NCBI GenBank assembly: GCA_018267575.1
Contig: JAFDYF010000003.1
Coordinates: forward strand, 1-60,651
Reading direction: 5' to 3'
DNA from: Bacteroidota bacterium
GTDB lineage: Bacteria > Bacteroidota > Bacteroidia > Chitinophagales > Chitinophagaceae
Length of the DNA: 60,651 nt
Shown here piece after piece: positions 18,099-27,903 of this stretch (positions are counted from its first letter, which is position 1; every line of letters begins with the position of its first letter). Position numbers and translations under genes: made by a program. Under the pieces are notes generated by a model. That model worked only from the letters and a program-made list of their open reading frames with translations. It made no database searches and was not told the origin of the DNA.

Positions 18099-18109
18099 AA
18101 TAATTTTTA

Positions 18110-19369
18110 TCAATAGACCACCCCATCTTTCATCACCCATTTGATTTTCCTCACCTGAGAAATATTTTCTGTAGGGTCGCCTTCCACTATAATGAGGTCA
18201 GCTAGCAGTCCGGGTTTTATGCGTCCCACTTTATCCGCGATTTTAAATACATCCGCATTCACGGAGGTAGCAGAACGCAATACATCAAGGGGCTTCATTC
18301 CATAATCTACCATGGCTTCCATTTCACGGGCATTGTCGCCATGGGCATATACACCCACATCACCCCCCATCAAAATAGTGACCCCCGATTCAAGCGCATA
18401 CCGAAAACTCACCCGCTTCGCCTTGATATGTTCTGGTTCGGGGTCAATCCCTTTTCGCCACCCATGGTATTGGGCAATGGCTTCACCTGCAGAAAGGGTT
18501 GGACAAAGTGCAATGCCATGTTCCTTCATCATCCGAAAAATTTCAGGTGTCCCTTCATCCCCATGTTCAATGGTGGACACCCCTGCCAATATCGATCTTC
18601 GCATACCCTCTACCGTTGAGGAATGGACCACCACTTCCCTCCCACTGCTATTGGCTGCTTCCACCGCTTTTTTCAACTCCTCCAATGTAAAAGTAGGGGC
18701 GGCATCCTTGTTCAAACCCCAGCGATAATCTGCATATATTTTTATCACATCCGCACCTTTACCAATCTGGTTGCGCAATTCCTTTATCAACCCATCGGCG
18801 CCATCGGCTTCGGCAGCACCCTTGGGTGTCTCAATATCATAACTCAGGTTTTTAGGTCCATAACTGCCGGTGGCCACAATCGCACGGGTAGCCACCAACA
18901 TCCGTGGACCGGGTATAATCCCCTTTTCGATGGCTTGTTTAAGCCCAACATCATCATAACCCGCACCTTCCGTTCCCAGATCGCGAACCGTTGTAAAACC
19001 TGCCAGCAAAGTTTTGCGTGCATGCACCGTAGCTCTTGCTACCCGCTCCGCCCTGGATTCTTTTAATACCTGATCATCCCAAGACACTTCATTGTAAGGA
19101 TGAAGAAACAAATGACTATGCCCCTCGATTAACCCCGGAAGCAGGCTGCTATTTTTAAACTCAATTATTTTCACCTCCTTATCAACTGGAATATTGGGAC
19201 CAACCGCAACAATTTTATTATCCCTGACCAGCACCGTCCAACCTGTATGCATTTCTTCCCCATCAAACACCCTTGAGGGTTTCAGCAAATAAGCCGATTG
19301 GGAAAAGGACATCCCATATATAAAGGTTGATAGTATTACTAAAAAAGAATGGAATGGTTTTATGTGCAT
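18110..19369 (-). CDS. Secreted amidohydrolase-family metalloenzyme
   Basis: 419 aa from the ATG at 19369; a longer frame would run back into the upstream gene. Signal peptide about 1-23 (ending FSQS). Metal motifs of the superfamily are present: GHSHLF (HxH) after the first strand, VIKIYADY with the lysine position, VVVHSSTVEG and IEHGDEGT histidines, and GGDVGVYAHG with the catalytic Asp. The closest groups are imidazolonepropionase-like and Xaa-Pro dipeptidase enzymes, so a small cyclic amide or dipeptide is a plausible substrate. It follows the DUF3472-FKBP gene by 10 bp and is very probably co-transcribed with it. Confidence 0.82.
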   Translation of the reverse strand: MHIKPFHSFLVILSTFIYGMSFSQSAYLLKPSRVFDGEEMHTGWTVLVRDNKIVAVGPNIPVDKEVKIIEFKNSSLLPGLIEGHSHLFLHPYNEVSWDDQVLKESRAERVARATVHARKTLLAGFTTVRDLGTEGAGYDDVGLKQAIEKGIIPGPRMLVATRAIVATGSYGPKNLSYDIETPKGAAEADGADGLIKELRNQIGKGADVIKIYADYRWGLNKDAAPTFTLEELKKAVEAANSSGREVVVHSSTVEGMRRSILAGVSTIEHGDEGTPEIFRMMKEHGIALCPTLSAGEAIAQYHGWRKGIDPEPEHIKAKRVSFRYALESGVTILMGGDVGVYAHGDNAREMEAMVDYGMKPLDVLRSATSVNADVFKIADKVGRIKPGLLADLIIVEGDPTENISQVRKIKWVMKDGVVY

Positions 19370-19379
19370 CTTTATAAAA

Positions 19380-21065
19380 TTATTTTTTGATTTCCAGCAC
19401 GTCAATGTCAAAAACCAAAACACTATTGGGCGGGATTTTTTCAGCACGGGCACGGATGGTATAGGCAAGTGCCGATGGAATAATCAACCTGATTTTACCG
19501 CCTTCCCTACACTTGGTTAGACCAATCTGCCATCCCTTGATCAAGCGTTTCAATGGAAAGCTAACGGGCTTACCTTTCGATTCATCAAAGAGTTCGCCAT
19601 TCAACAATGTCCCTTTATATCGCACACTAAGGGAATCTTCTGGTTTCACCCAGTCGCCCTGACCTTCTTTGAGTATCTGATAATAAATACTATTTATAGA
19701 ACCGGTAGTGTCCAATTTGCCAGCACGTATGGAGGCCAATATAAGTTCTTTGTCCTTTTCGGCCTGCACAAGACTGTCCGCATTTTGATATAAATCGATA
19801 TCAGGTTGAGGGTTGCCCCCCTTTCTGTGAAACAGTTCCCCATATTTTGTATGCATGCCCTGAAATCCACCATTCCATAAATAAAAAGAATCGTTTTCCA
19901 CCCCGCCACCAAAATCAAGCCGGTCAAGAGCTTTGCCAGTAGCATCACAGGTAAACACACTTTGTGTTAGTTCCTTCCATTCCGAGTTTTGGTTGCGTAC
20001 CCACTGATTGCTATAATAAGCTTTGCGATAAAGATTACCATTCACACCCCAAAAGTTTTCCAAAAAAGAATATAACCCATGCAAGTAGTTGCCATCCTTG
20101 GGGGATTTGAAACTGGCAATGAGTTTCCATTTTTTTGTTTCCGGAATAAAAAAGTAACCGGAATAAATTGTCGTGCCAGAGGCGCTATCCGGAAGGGCGG
20201 TTACATAAAAACGATAAGTCTCACCCGCCTTCCAATCATAAACAAAATGGCTATGCCCGCCCGTACCTTCATTGCCAAACCCTTCGGCAATCACATTTTC
20301 CCCCTTACCGATTAACTGCACTTTATTATCATCACTCACTTTGTTTCTATCCACGGCTTCATTACCTGCATCCCAAACCGAAAAAATAATCCTTCGTTCA
20401 GTAGCGCTGTTTACCTGCATTCCAAAATAGCCTCTGGCAAAACCACAGGCCATAAAATAGGAATAGAGTTGGTCTGCATTTTTGGGCACGGTTACTTCAT
20501 TATAAAAACCGATGGCCTTCACACTATCGGGCAAGGGATAGGATAAATGTACCGATGCTGCATTACGACGGGGTTTTAAATTATAATGCATATCCAGGGA
20601 GGCAGGGCCGCTCAATTCGATAGATTGTAAATTGGCAATCTGTTTCCCCAATCGCACGGTCGCATAAAGCTCGATGTTATAAAATCCCGATTTAGGTATA
20701 TTGATCGTGCCGACGTCCAGCTTTTTGAATTGCTTCGATTGGGGCACTTGAAATTTAAATACTTGGTTGTTTATCTTCAGGAACATGGTATTGCCTGCAG
20801 ATTCATTTCGCATATACATGGCAATATGCAATTGCCCTATGTTCCGCAAATAGAAATAATAAAAAATCCGCTGGTTTCTATTGCTCCAGTTATGCAAACC
20901 ATCTTTTTCACTGAAAAGGGCACTTTCATCCTCCTCATTACTTTTTTCATTGGGAATGGCATAGCCGGTAAAAGCTGGGATCACATATAATTTTTGGGCA
21001 AATACATGCGCATCCAAAAAGAGAAAGAAGACAGACAGCACAAAGATTCTCTTAAAATACCCCAT
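19380..21065 (-). CDS. Secreted DUF5077/DUF3472 protein fused to a C-terminal FKBP isomerase domain
   Basis: 561 aa, signal peptide about 1-23. Residues about 25-145 resemble DUF5077, a carbohydrate-binding-like beta sandwich; about 175-370 match the DUF3472 pattern (YSGYFFIPETKKWKLIASFKSP, ...SFLENFWGVNG). A spacer of charged residues leads to an FKBP domain about 465-561 (VRYKGTLLNGELFDES, LIKGWQIGLTKCREGGKIRLIIP, IPPNSVLVFDIDVLEI). The loop before IPPN is changed compared with usual FKBPs (AYTIRARAEK instead of an AYGxxGAG-type loop). The fusion is unusual; the FKBP may help fold the rest of the protein or bind a partner. It precedes the amidohydrolase. Confidence 0.8.
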   Translation of the reverse strand: MGYFKRIFVLSVFFLFLDAHVFAQKLYVIPAFTGYAIPNEKSNEEDESALFSEKDGLHNWSNRNQRIFYYFYLRNIGQLHIAMYMRNESAGNTMFLKINNQVFKFQVPQSKQFKKLDVGTINIPKSGFYNIELYATVRLGKQIANLQSIELSGPASLDMHYNLKPRRNAASVHLSYPLPDSVKAIGFYNEVTVPKNADQLYSYFMACGFARGYFGMQVNSATERRIIFSVWDAGNEAVDRNKVSDDNKVQLIGKGENVIAEGFGNEGTGGHSHFVYDWKAGETYRFYVTALPDSASGTTIYSGYFFIPETKKWKLIASFKSPKDGNYLHGLYSFLENFWGVNGNLYRKAYYSNQWVRNQNSEWKELTQSVFTCDATGKALDRLDFGGGVENDSFYLWNGGFQGMHTKYGELFHRKGGNPQPDIDLYQNADSLVQAEKDKELILASIRAGKLDTTGSINSIYYQILKEGQGDWVKPEDSLSVRYKGTLLNGELFDESKGKPVSFPLKRLIKGWQIGLTKCREGGKIRLIIPSALAYTIRARAEKIPPNSVLVFDIDVLEIKK

Positions 21066-21205
21066 AACAAATGATTGATGCCAAACTTAAACAAAAAGGA
21101 TGGAAGACCATTACCCCCAATGACTATTATTAACATTTTTTGAGGTTTCCCATATGCAATTAGCCCCTAATTTGCATTGTTATCAGCAACAATCAATAAC
21201 TTCGC

Positions 21206-22096
21206 ATGGTAACTATGGCATATCAGGTCGATCATTTCGAGTCGAAGAAAAACGCAAGAGCCTCCGCGTATACAGCACTCATCTGTACGTTGATTGTACT
21301 GATGTTGCTTTTTATTACCTGGACCCTGCCCACCCCGCCACTTCCCCCTATTGAAGATGGTATTGAAGTGAACTTGGGCAATAGTGACCAAGGACTTGGA
21401 ACCGACCAACCTTTCCTGCCGGGAAAACCCTCTGCACAAGACCAGCAGAAATATACGCCTCCCAAACCAGCAGTTGCTTCCAAAGAAGCTGTAAAAGATG
21501 TAGAGACAGACGATAATAATAAAGACGAAGCACCCGTTATAAAAAAAGCCTTGGTCACCAAGCCAGATGCTACCAAAATACCAGATAAAGAAACGGCGCC
21601 CAAAGCAGTGAGGGCGAGAAAGCCAGTGGAGAACCCTGCACCTGTAAAACCCAGGCCCAAAGCCATTTTCAGCGGAACGAGTGGTAATGGCAATGGGGGC
21701 AATGATGCGGACTCCTATAAAGCTGGGGGCAATCAGGGGGTTGCTGGTGGTCGTGGCGATCAGGGAAAACCGGGCGGCAACCCCAATTCAGATAATTATA
21801 CAGGCAATGGCGGCACGGGTCACTCTGGCGTTACCATATCCCGTGGTTTACAGGGAAGAAGGATTGTGGGCACCCCATCTTTCACCGACGATTTCAATGA
21901 AAATGCAAAAGTGGCCGTTGACGTGCATATCGATCCTAGCGGTTCTGTTGTGAGCGCAGACTATCAGTTGCGTGGTTCCACCACTTCGGAATCTTCCATG
22001 GTATCTATTGCGCTTCGCAAAGCAAAACAGGTTAAGTTCAACAGCGGAGATGAATCCTTCGGCACCATCATCTTTAATTTTAAGGTGCATAATTAA
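21206..22096 (+). CDS. TonB-family energy transducer-like protein
   Basis: 296 aa: short cytoplasmic start, one membrane helix about 21-42 (ALICTLIVLMLLFITWTL), a long Pro/Lys/Ala-rich then Gly/Asn-rich periplasmic stretch, and a C-terminal TonB-like domain about 215-296 (VAVDVHIDPSGSVVSADYQLRGSTTSE). It should carry energy from an ExbBD motor to outer-membrane transporters. No exbB or exbD lies here, so it is an orphan copy, or its motor genes lie outside the window. It is followed by a strong terminator. Confidence 0.8.
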   Translation: MVTMAYQVDHFESKKNARASAYTALICTLIVLMLLFITWTLPTPPLPPIEDGIEVNLGNSDQGLGTDQPFLPGKPSAQDQQKYTPPKPAVASKEAVKDVETDDNNKDEAPVIKKALVTKPDATKIPDKETAPKAVRARKPVENPAPVKPRPKAIFSGTSGNGNGGNDADSYKAGGNQGVAGGRGDQGKPGGNPNSDNYTGNGGTGHSGVTISRGLQGRRIVGTPSFTDDFNENAKVAVDVHIDPSGSVVSADYQLRGSTTSESSMVSIALRKAKQVKFNSGDESFGTIIFNFKVHN

Positions 22097-22162
22097 TTTT
22101 AAAAAAAATAAAGGCAGGAGATCCACGGTTTGGGGCATATGAAATCTCATATACCTTTTTCG

Positions 22163-22204
22163 CCCAACTCATTCTGTGAAATGAGTTGGGGGTCTTTTCT
22201 TTTA
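22163..22204 (+). terminator. Rho-independent terminator after the TonB-family gene
   Basis: Perfect 11-bp arms CCCAACTCATT (22163-22173) and AATGAGTTGGG (22180-22190) with a six-base loop, followed by a T-rich tract (22193-22204). Confidence 0.9.
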
Positions 22205-22303
22205 TAAAACAATTAACCGTTAAATACCCAATCCTACATAATCCCACAAATCTCCTCCCTTCCTGTCCTTACATTAGATTGCTTTTTTCTAATTTCGCGC
22301 CCT

Positions 22304-23593
22304 ATGGATTATCAGCAGACCATTGATTATTTGTTTTCACGCCTGCCCATGTTCAGTCGCGCTGGCGCCTCCGCTATGCGTGAGGGGCTCAGTAATACAG
22401 TTATACTATGCGAATCTCTCGGTAACCCACAAACGAAATTCAAATCGGTGCATGTGGGCGGCACCAATGGCAAAGGATCAACCAGCCATATGCTGGCCGC
22501 AGTGTTTCAAACCGCCGGTTATAAAACAGGATTGTACACTTCACCACACTTAAAAGATTTTAGGGAACGCATCAAAGTGGATGGGAATATAATCGATGAA
22601 ACCTATGTAACAAACTTTGTAGAACACCTAAAACCTTTAATCGAAAAAATAAGCCCTTCTTTTTTTGAGATCACAGTAGCCATGGCCTTTGCCTATTTTG
22701 CCGAGCAAAAAGTAGATATTGCTATCATTGAAGTGGGGCTTGGTGGTAGATTGGACAGCACCAATATCATTATGCCTGAACTCTCCGTGATCACCAATAT
22801 CAGTTATGATCATGTTCAGATTTTGGGCGATACACTCCCAAAGATTGCTTGGGAAAAAGCAGGCATCATCAAAAAAAACAAACCCATTGTTATTGGCGAA
22901 TATCAAAACGAAACACGTGAAGTGTTTGAAAAAAAAGCGGCAGAAGATGAAGCGGATCTGGTATTTGCAAACCACCAACGCTATGTAGCCTCCTGGGAAA
23001 TACAACACAAAGAACTGCTGGCTGAGGTAACCACCACGCATAATAACGAGAAACAATATTATCATCTGGATCTAACGGGTATCTATCAAACCAAAAACCT
23101 GATCACCGTGCTGGAGGCCGTGCATCAGTTGAGAAAGATAGGCTGGAATATCACCGACACCGATTTGCAAAAAGCACTTAGGAATGTAAAAAAACTAACC
23201 GGTCTTCATGGGCGCTGGGAAACCATTCAAGAGAATCCCTTGATCGCATTGGACGTTAGCCATAATGAAGATGGCATCAAACAACTGGTTGAGCAGATTG
23301 AAATCACCAGCCATGCTACCTTGCATATTGTTATAGGCATGGTCAAGGATAAGGATATCGAAAAAATCCTTATGATACTACCCAAGCATGCCCAATATTA
23401 TTTTACCAAGGCACAGATACCCCGAGCTATGCCAGAAAACGAATTGAAACAAAGAGCCAAACTGGCTGGTCTTAACGGCAATCATTATCCGGACGTGAAC
23501 ACGGCACTCCAGTCCGCCAAAACGGCTGCAACAATCAAGGACTTGATTGTCGTTTGCGGCAGCGTGTTTGTGGTGGGTGAAGTGGAACATTGA
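22304..23593 (+). CDS. folC: Folylpolyglutamate synthase / dihydrofolate synthase
   Basis: Adds glutamate to dihydropteroate and then to tetrahydrofolate, using ATP, in the cytoplasm. 429 aa, the usual length. The P-loop is VGGTNGKGST (about 51-60); the Mur-ligase-type core continues with GLYTSPHLKDFRERI, VGLGGRLDSTN, NISYDHVQILG and LDVSHNEDGI. Probably monocistronic: a terminator lies upstream and no tightly spaced gene follows. Confidence 0.95.
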   Translation: MDYQQTIDYLFSRLPMFSRAGASAMREGLSNTVILCESLGNPQTKFKSVHVGGTNGKGSTSHMLAAVFQTAGYKTGLYTSPHLKDFRERIKVDGNIIDETYVTNFVEHLKPLIEKISPSFFEITVAMAFAYFAEQKVDIAIIEVGLGGRLDSTNIIMPELSVITNISYDHVQILGDTLPKIAWEKAGIIKKNKPIVIGEYQNETREVFEKKAAEDEADLVFANHQRYVASWEIQHKELLAEVTTTHNNEKQYYHLDLTGIYQTKNLITVLEAVHQLRKIGWNITDTDLQKALRNVKKLTGLHGRWETIQENPLIALDVSHNEDGIKQLVEQIEITSHATLHIVIGMVKDKDIEKILMILPKHAQYYFTKAQIPRAMPENELKQRAKLAGLNGNHYPDVNTALQSAKTAATIKDLIVVCGSVFVVGEVEH

Positions 23594-23683
23594 CCCAATC
23601 AATAATCAATCCCAATTCGTATCCCTCCCCGTTTTTGGGTTTGAAAGCAATAGCGTATTTTGTGAACCAACCAAATAGTCGCT

Positions 23684-24481
23684 ATGATAGCGATTGAACA
23701 TATGTTACAGGTCCGATCATACCAAATCGCCGACAGCATTGATATCAAATCTTTCAAATCTTTTTTCAAGGCGGAATTATTACACAACGATGCCGACGAG
23801 CTATTTTATAAAACAAGCCACGACGAGTTTATCTATGTTTTCAAATATGGGGTTGCCTGTTTCCTCAATTATGACGAAACCCAAACTGGACAATTCCTTC
23901 AACTGATCATGCCTTATTGTCGCAACCGATTTGAGGAACAACTTACCGAAGAATTCCAGATAGAAACCGGCGCCAAAGAAAATAAGTTTGGCTATAATAA
24001 AATCGAGATTGTAGATGCAGATGCAGAAATATTTAGGCTCATCATGCTGAACGTTTCCCAATCGGTGGCATTGGATTATTATTCGGAGCAAACCAATAAA
24101 TTGTTGGAGGAAACCAACCATCACACCCAAATCTTGGAAAAAAAAGGAAAGCTGGATATATCCGGAAGAAGACTTACCAAATATATCGGCAAAACTTTGA
24201 ACCTGAAAAACAGGATCGCTGAGAACCTATATATATTCGATTCGCCAGATGAGACCTGGGAAAATGAGAACTTAAATAAAATCGATATTGGCCTCAAACG
24301 CACATTCGACCTACAGGAACGTTTTCGTAATATTCAAGAGGGGCTTGGCATCATCAAGGAAAACCTAGAGCTTTTCAAGGATATCATGCAATACCGAAAT
24401 AGCAACCTGCTCGAGTGGATAATCATCGTACTTATTTTCGTGGAGGTACTGAATCTTTTTTTTGAGAAACTTTTTAGATAA
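23684..24481 (+). CDS. RMD1-family (DUF155) protein with C-terminal membrane anchor
   Basis: 265 aa. The body has the DUF155/RMD1 pattern: FVYVFKYGVACFLNY-like strands near 50-65, a middle SVALDYYSEQTNKLLEE helix, LEKKGKLDISGRRLTKYIGKTLNLKNRIAENLYIFDSPDETWEN-type conserved region, and a C-terminal membrane helix (LLEWIIIVLIFVEVLNLFF). Eukaryotic members act in mitochondria and microtubule control; bacterial members have no established role. The start could also be the ATG six codons further on. Confidence 0.75.
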   Translation: MIAIEHMLQVRSYQIADSIDIKSFKSFFKAELLHNDADELFYKTSHDEFIYVFKYGVACFLNYDETQTGQFLQLIMPYCRNRFEEQLTEEFQIETGAKENKFGYNKIEIVDADAEIFRLIMLNVSQSVALDYYSEQTNKLLEETNHHTQILEKKGKLDISGRRLTKYIGKTLNLKNRIAENLYIFDSPDETWENENLNKIDIGLKRTFDLQERFRNIQEGLGIIKENLELFKDIMQYRNSNLLEWIIIVLIFVEVLNLFFEKLFR

Positions 24482-24558
24482 TTATTTAGGCAGCTTGTTT
24501 GCCCAAAGCCTTTTTTTAAAATTATGTGAATAAGCGAAGCTCAACGTTTTTAATTCCA

Positions 24559-24566
24559 TAATTTTG
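24559..24566 (+). promoter_or_regulatory. -7 promoter box of ftsE
   Basis: TAATTTTG, an exact TAnnTTTG match, 19 nt before the ftsE ATG. Confidence 0.6.
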
Positions 24567-24585
24567 CTCACTTCAATCCATTATT

Positions 24586-25275
24586 ATGTCCGAAACAATT
24601 GTTGAACTAAAAGGCGCAAATATTTATCAAGGCAGCAGTCTCATTCTTCAGGATGTGAATATCAACATCAATAAGGGGGAGTTTGTTTACCTCGTAGGCA
24701 AAACGGGCACCGGCAAATCGAGCCTTTTAAAGACCCTTTATGGCGATATATACTTGAAGGAAGGTACTGGTCAGGTTGCTGGTTTCGACCTTCGGCAAAT
24801 GGATTGGAAAAAAGTGCCTTATCTCAGAAGGACACTCGGCGTAGTATTCCAGGATTTTCAATTGCTCACCGACCGTAATGTGAACGATAACCTGAAATTT
24901 GTGCTGAAAGCCACCGGTTGGAAAGATGTGAAATTGATGGACGAAAAAATTTCGGATGTGCTGGATAAAGTGGGCCTCAAATCAAAGGGTTTTAAGATGC
25001 CTTTTGAAATGAGTGGTGGCGAACAACAACGTGTGGATATTGCCCGGGCATTATTGAATTCACCAAAACTGATTTTGGCCGATGAGCCAACAGGCAACCT
25101 CGATCCCGAAACCTCAGATGAAATCATGCAATTGCTTTTCCAGATCAGCCGTGATTATGGTGCTACCATCATTATGGCCACGCATGACTATATGGTGATT
25201 CGGAAATTTCCTGCCAGAATGATGCGAACTGAAAAAGGGAAAGTGGTCGACAACGCTACCATATCGATGCAATAA
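24586..25275 (+). CDS. ftsE: Cell-division ABC transporter ATPase FtsE
   Basis: 229 aa ABC ATPase: Walker [10 protein letters not shown] (about 38-46), signature [16 protein letters not shown], Walker [13 protein letters not shown] and the H-loop ATHDY. The [28 protein letters not shown] start and overall length fit FtsE, which with FtsX controls cell-wall hydrolases at the septum. No ftsX gene is next to it; separated ftsE and ftsX are normal in this phylum. Its 3' end overlaps by 20 bp the end of the convergent glycosyltransferase gene. Confidence 0.88.
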   Translation: MSETIVELKGANIYQGSSLILQDVNININKGEFVYLVGKTGTGKSSLLKTLYGDIYLKEGTGQVAGFDLRQMDWKKVPYLRRTLGVVFQDFQLLTDRNVNDNLKFVLKATGWKDVKLMDEKISDVLDKVGLKSKGFKMPFEMSGGEQQRVDIARALLNSPKLILADEPTGNLDPETSDEIMQLLFQISRDYGATIIMATHDYMVIRKFPARMMRTEKGKVVDNATISMQ

Positions 25276-26386
25276 GTTGTTGTGCGTTTTTTCTATTATC
25301 GAAGGACTCCAACAATAATGCTTCCCTTTCTTTTATCAGGGACCAGGTAAAGGGCTTCTCGTATAGTTGAGCAATCCATTGTTTAAAATCGTCGGCAGTC
25401 TGTGCCAAATAGCATTCGGTTTCCAATCCCGTCAAGGCTACTGCATTCTTCGATGCAACACAATGCCTGCCATTGAAAACGGCATTCAATAATTTCAACT
25501 TTATCCCCGTATTATTAAAGGAAGGCAGGATATTGATTTGCGCTTTACAGATGATATCAACCATTTCTTGCTCACCGGGATCCGCTACCAAACAAGTATG
25601 CGAGTGCTTGTGTGCCAGTTTTTGCAATCGCGTGGAAGGTTTTTTCCCCGCAATCACAAATGGGAGCTTCAGTTCGTTGAACACATTTTTCAAAAGCCAG
25701 ATAACAGCCGCTTCATTCTCTGCCACCGACAAATTACCGTGATACAAACAATAGCAGCCCAGGCCTTCCATACAACCCACCTGCTCCACAGGATGAAAAA
25801 CAGGCAAATAAGAAATCTCATTCAACCCCAATTCATCATGAAAGCTAATCGCATCTTGTTGGGAAATGGCCAGTACAGGGACATTATAGGCAATCGCATG
25901 TTCATATTTTTTGAGCAGACGACTCTCATTCAAATAATATATTTTTTTGGGCAATGATCTTTCCTGATGAAAAAGATTTTTATAATATCGGTATTCCACA
26001 TTGTGCAGGCGCAGCAAAACTTTCCGATGGGCAAGACGCTCATTATTGAGGAAATAGGTACAATGGATACCTTCCAATAACACGGGGTAATCGTCCTTTA
26101 GTAAATTTTTCAAAAGTCCATCGTCCGATCTCGAACAAACGATATAAGGTAGTTTATTCGAGAACCCATGATGACCCGATTTTCGATTGTAATAATGGAC
26201 TTCAGCGCAATAGTCTTCCAATTCCTTCCTTTGCCCCCTGCCATATTCAAAACAATGCAAGTGAATCTTAACCCCCAGTTCGTGAAGTGCTTTTATTTTA
26301 TAGAAAACATCAATCACACCCCCATAATCTGCTGGAAAAGGAACATCAAAGGAAACTATATGTAAATGCTTTTCCAGTTTGGTCAA
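25256..26386 (-). CDS. GT4-like glycosyltransferase
   Basis: 376 aa. Start placed at TTG 26386, overlapping the stop of the upstream gene by four bases (TTGA), a coupling layout; the longer frame with an ATG at 26434 would overlap the neighbour by over 50 bp. The first residues, HIVSFDVPFPADYGGVIDVFYKIKAL, are typical of GT-B enzymes acting on surface polysaccharides; the C-terminal part has YHGNLSVAENEAAVIWL and a weak donor-site region. Forms a two-gene operon with the next glycosyltransferase. Substrate unknown. Confidence 0.78.
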   Translation of the reverse strand: MTKLEKHLHIVSFDVPFPADYGGVIDVFYKIKALHELGVKIHLHCFEYGRGQRKELEDYCAEVHYYNRKSGHHGFSNKLPYIVCSRSDDGLLKNLLKDDYPVLLEGIHCTYFLNNERLAHRKVLLRLHNVEYRYYKNLFHQERSLPKKIYYLNESRLLKKYEHAIAYNVPVLAISQQDAISFHDELGLNEISYLPVFHPVEQVGCMEGLGCYCLYHGNLSVAENEAAVIWLLKNVFNELKLPFVIAGKKPSTRLQKLAHKHSHTCLVADPGEQEMVDIICKAQINILPSFNNTGIKLKLLNAVFNGRHCVASKNAVALTGLETECYLAQTADDFKQWIAQLYEKPFTWSLIKEREALLLESFDNRKNAQQLIASIW

Positions 26387-27468
26387 AATAATTGATGATA
26401 AAAAGAAAGAAGCTTTGGTTCTTCCAATTGCCAATTGTAAACTACTCTAGCCAGCATACAATTGCGCTTGAGACTTTCATATAGAACATCATCATCCAAC
26501 AAATTGTTCAATGCCGCAGCGATTGCTTCAGGGCTTAGGTCATCAATGAGCAAGGCAAAAGGATGCAATTGGTTCAACTCTGCATAGGCAGGATAATCCA
26601 CACAAATTTGGGGCACCCCTGCATGCATATAATCAAAAAAGCGGTTGGCAAGTGAGTAATAATTATTTTTCCCCTTGTTCTCAAACAAGGTAATCCCGAT
26701 ACTGGCATTAGCAGTAATTTGTCTTAACTCAGCTGGCGCAACCATCCCTTTAAAAATAATCTTTTCCTCAAGCCCAAATTGTTGAACCAAGGCCTTGGCC
26801 TTGTCCATAAAATTCCCATCGCCACAAATGATCAATGGTATATCCACCCATTTCATTGCAGGGATCAATGTTTCAAAACTGCGGCCTTCGTTCACGGCCC
26901 CTTGGTACAAAATATATTTGGGGCCTTCTGTTGGCACGGGTATTTCCCGAAGTACTGGGATATTCCTGATCACCCCATATTCTACCCCATACATTTTTTT
27001 GAACTCTTCAGCAATAATGCCATTTACGGTATAACCCAACGTGAACTTGGGTACACTGTATTTTTCCACCCATTTCCAGCATTTATAAATAAAAGGGCGG
27101 GTAACCACTTCCTTCATTTCACAAAAAAGCTCATGTGCATCGTAAACCCTTGGCAATTTTTTGATACGGGAAACCATCAGGCATGGCAGAATGGTATCCA
27201 AATCAATAGCACAGACCGCATCCATTTTTCGAAAAAGTAGGAAGAAAAAAAGCCTAATATTGTATTCGATATAAAACAATTTTCCTTTTGAAAACCAATT
27301 ATTTAGCCTAATTTGACCAAAACCCCTATTCTTTAAAGGCACTTTATTTTTAGGTTTTGTGCCTACTAGAAAAACCTCATAACCCGCTTGGCTCAGGGAG
27401 CCGCAGATCCGATGCATGCGCTGGTCATGCTCCAAACTGTTGGTCACGGTAAAATAGATATTCTTCAA
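26383..27468 (-). CDS. GT4-family glycosyltransferase
   Basis: 361 aa, TTG start at 27468 (no ATG is near and the N-terminal strand IYFTVTNSLEHDQRMHRI requires this start). The C-terminal donor domain is clear: YILYQGAVNEGRSFETLIPAM, then LIICGDGNFMDKAKALV, and IIFKGMVAPAELR. Likely adds a sugar to a surface glycan. First gene of the coupled pair, divergent from rpsO. The two are too few to tell which polymer they build. Confidence 0.85.
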   Translation of the reverse strand: MKNIYFTVTNSLEHDQRMHRICGSLSQAGYEVFLVGTKPKNKVPLKNRGFGQIRLNNWFSKGKLFYIEYNIRLFFFLLFRKMDAVCAIDLDTILPCLMVSRIKKLPRVYDAHELFCEMKEVVTRPFIYKCWKWVEKYSVPKFTLGYTVNGIIAEEFKKMYGVEYGVIRNIPVLREIPVPTEGPKYILYQGAVNEGRSFETLIPAMKWVDIPLIICGDGNFMDKAKALVQQFGLEEKIIFKGMVAPAELRQITANASIGITLFENKGKNNYYSLANRFFDYMHAGVPQICVDYPAYAELNQLHPFALLIDDLSPEAIAAALNNLLDDDVLYESLKRNCMLARVVYNWQLEEPKLLSFYHQLF

Positions 27469-27547
27469 ATTGGCTAAAGGGTTCTTTTTAAGAGGATTAT
27501 TGAAAAATGATAATTTATAAGATTTTCAAATTTCAGATTATTTTCTG

Positions 27548-27555
27548 TACCTTTG
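27548..27555 (+). promoter_or_regulatory. -7 promoter box of rpsO
   Basis: TACCTTTG, an exact TAnnTTTG match, with TTTTC about 20 nt upstream (27523-27527) as a near match to the -33 TTTG box. The rpsO ATG is at 27602. Confidence 0.65.
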
Positions 27556-27601
27556 CCGCCGAAATTATCGGAAAATTATTTGGATTTTTAAAAAAATTGA
27601 G

Positions 27602-27874
27602 ATGCCGTATTTGACAAAAGAAAAAAAACAAGGATTGTTTTCAGGTTTTGGTGCTAAAGCAGAGAACACGGGTTCTATAGAAGGGCAGATTGCTCTCCTG
27701 ACTGAGCGTATCAACAGCATATCTGAACATCTACAATCAAACAAAAAAGATTTTTCCACTCACCGTGGCCTGATGCAACTGGTTGGCAAGAGAAAGCGTC
27801 TGCTTACTTACCTGAGCAAACAAAACCTGCAAGGCTATCGCTCGCTGATTGAAAAACTTGGATTAAGAAAATAA
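27602..27874 (+). CDS. rpsO: 30S ribosomal protein S15
   Basis: 90 aa, the normal length. Binds the central domain of 16S rRNA early in small-subunit assembly. Typical sequence: TGSIEGQIALLTERINSISEHL, then KKDFSTHRGLMQLVGKRKRLLTYL. The first residues (MPYLTKEKKQGLF) fit Bacteroidota S15. Followed by a terminator and then pnp, the same gene order as in many bacteria. Confidence 0.97.
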   Translation: MPYLTKEKKQGLFSGFGAKAENTGSIEGQIALLTERINSISEHLQSNKKDFSTHRGLMQLVGKRKRLLTYLSKQNLQGYRSLIEKLGLRK

Positions 27875-27903
27875 GATAAGTCTATGTAGCATACCTGATT
27901 TCA

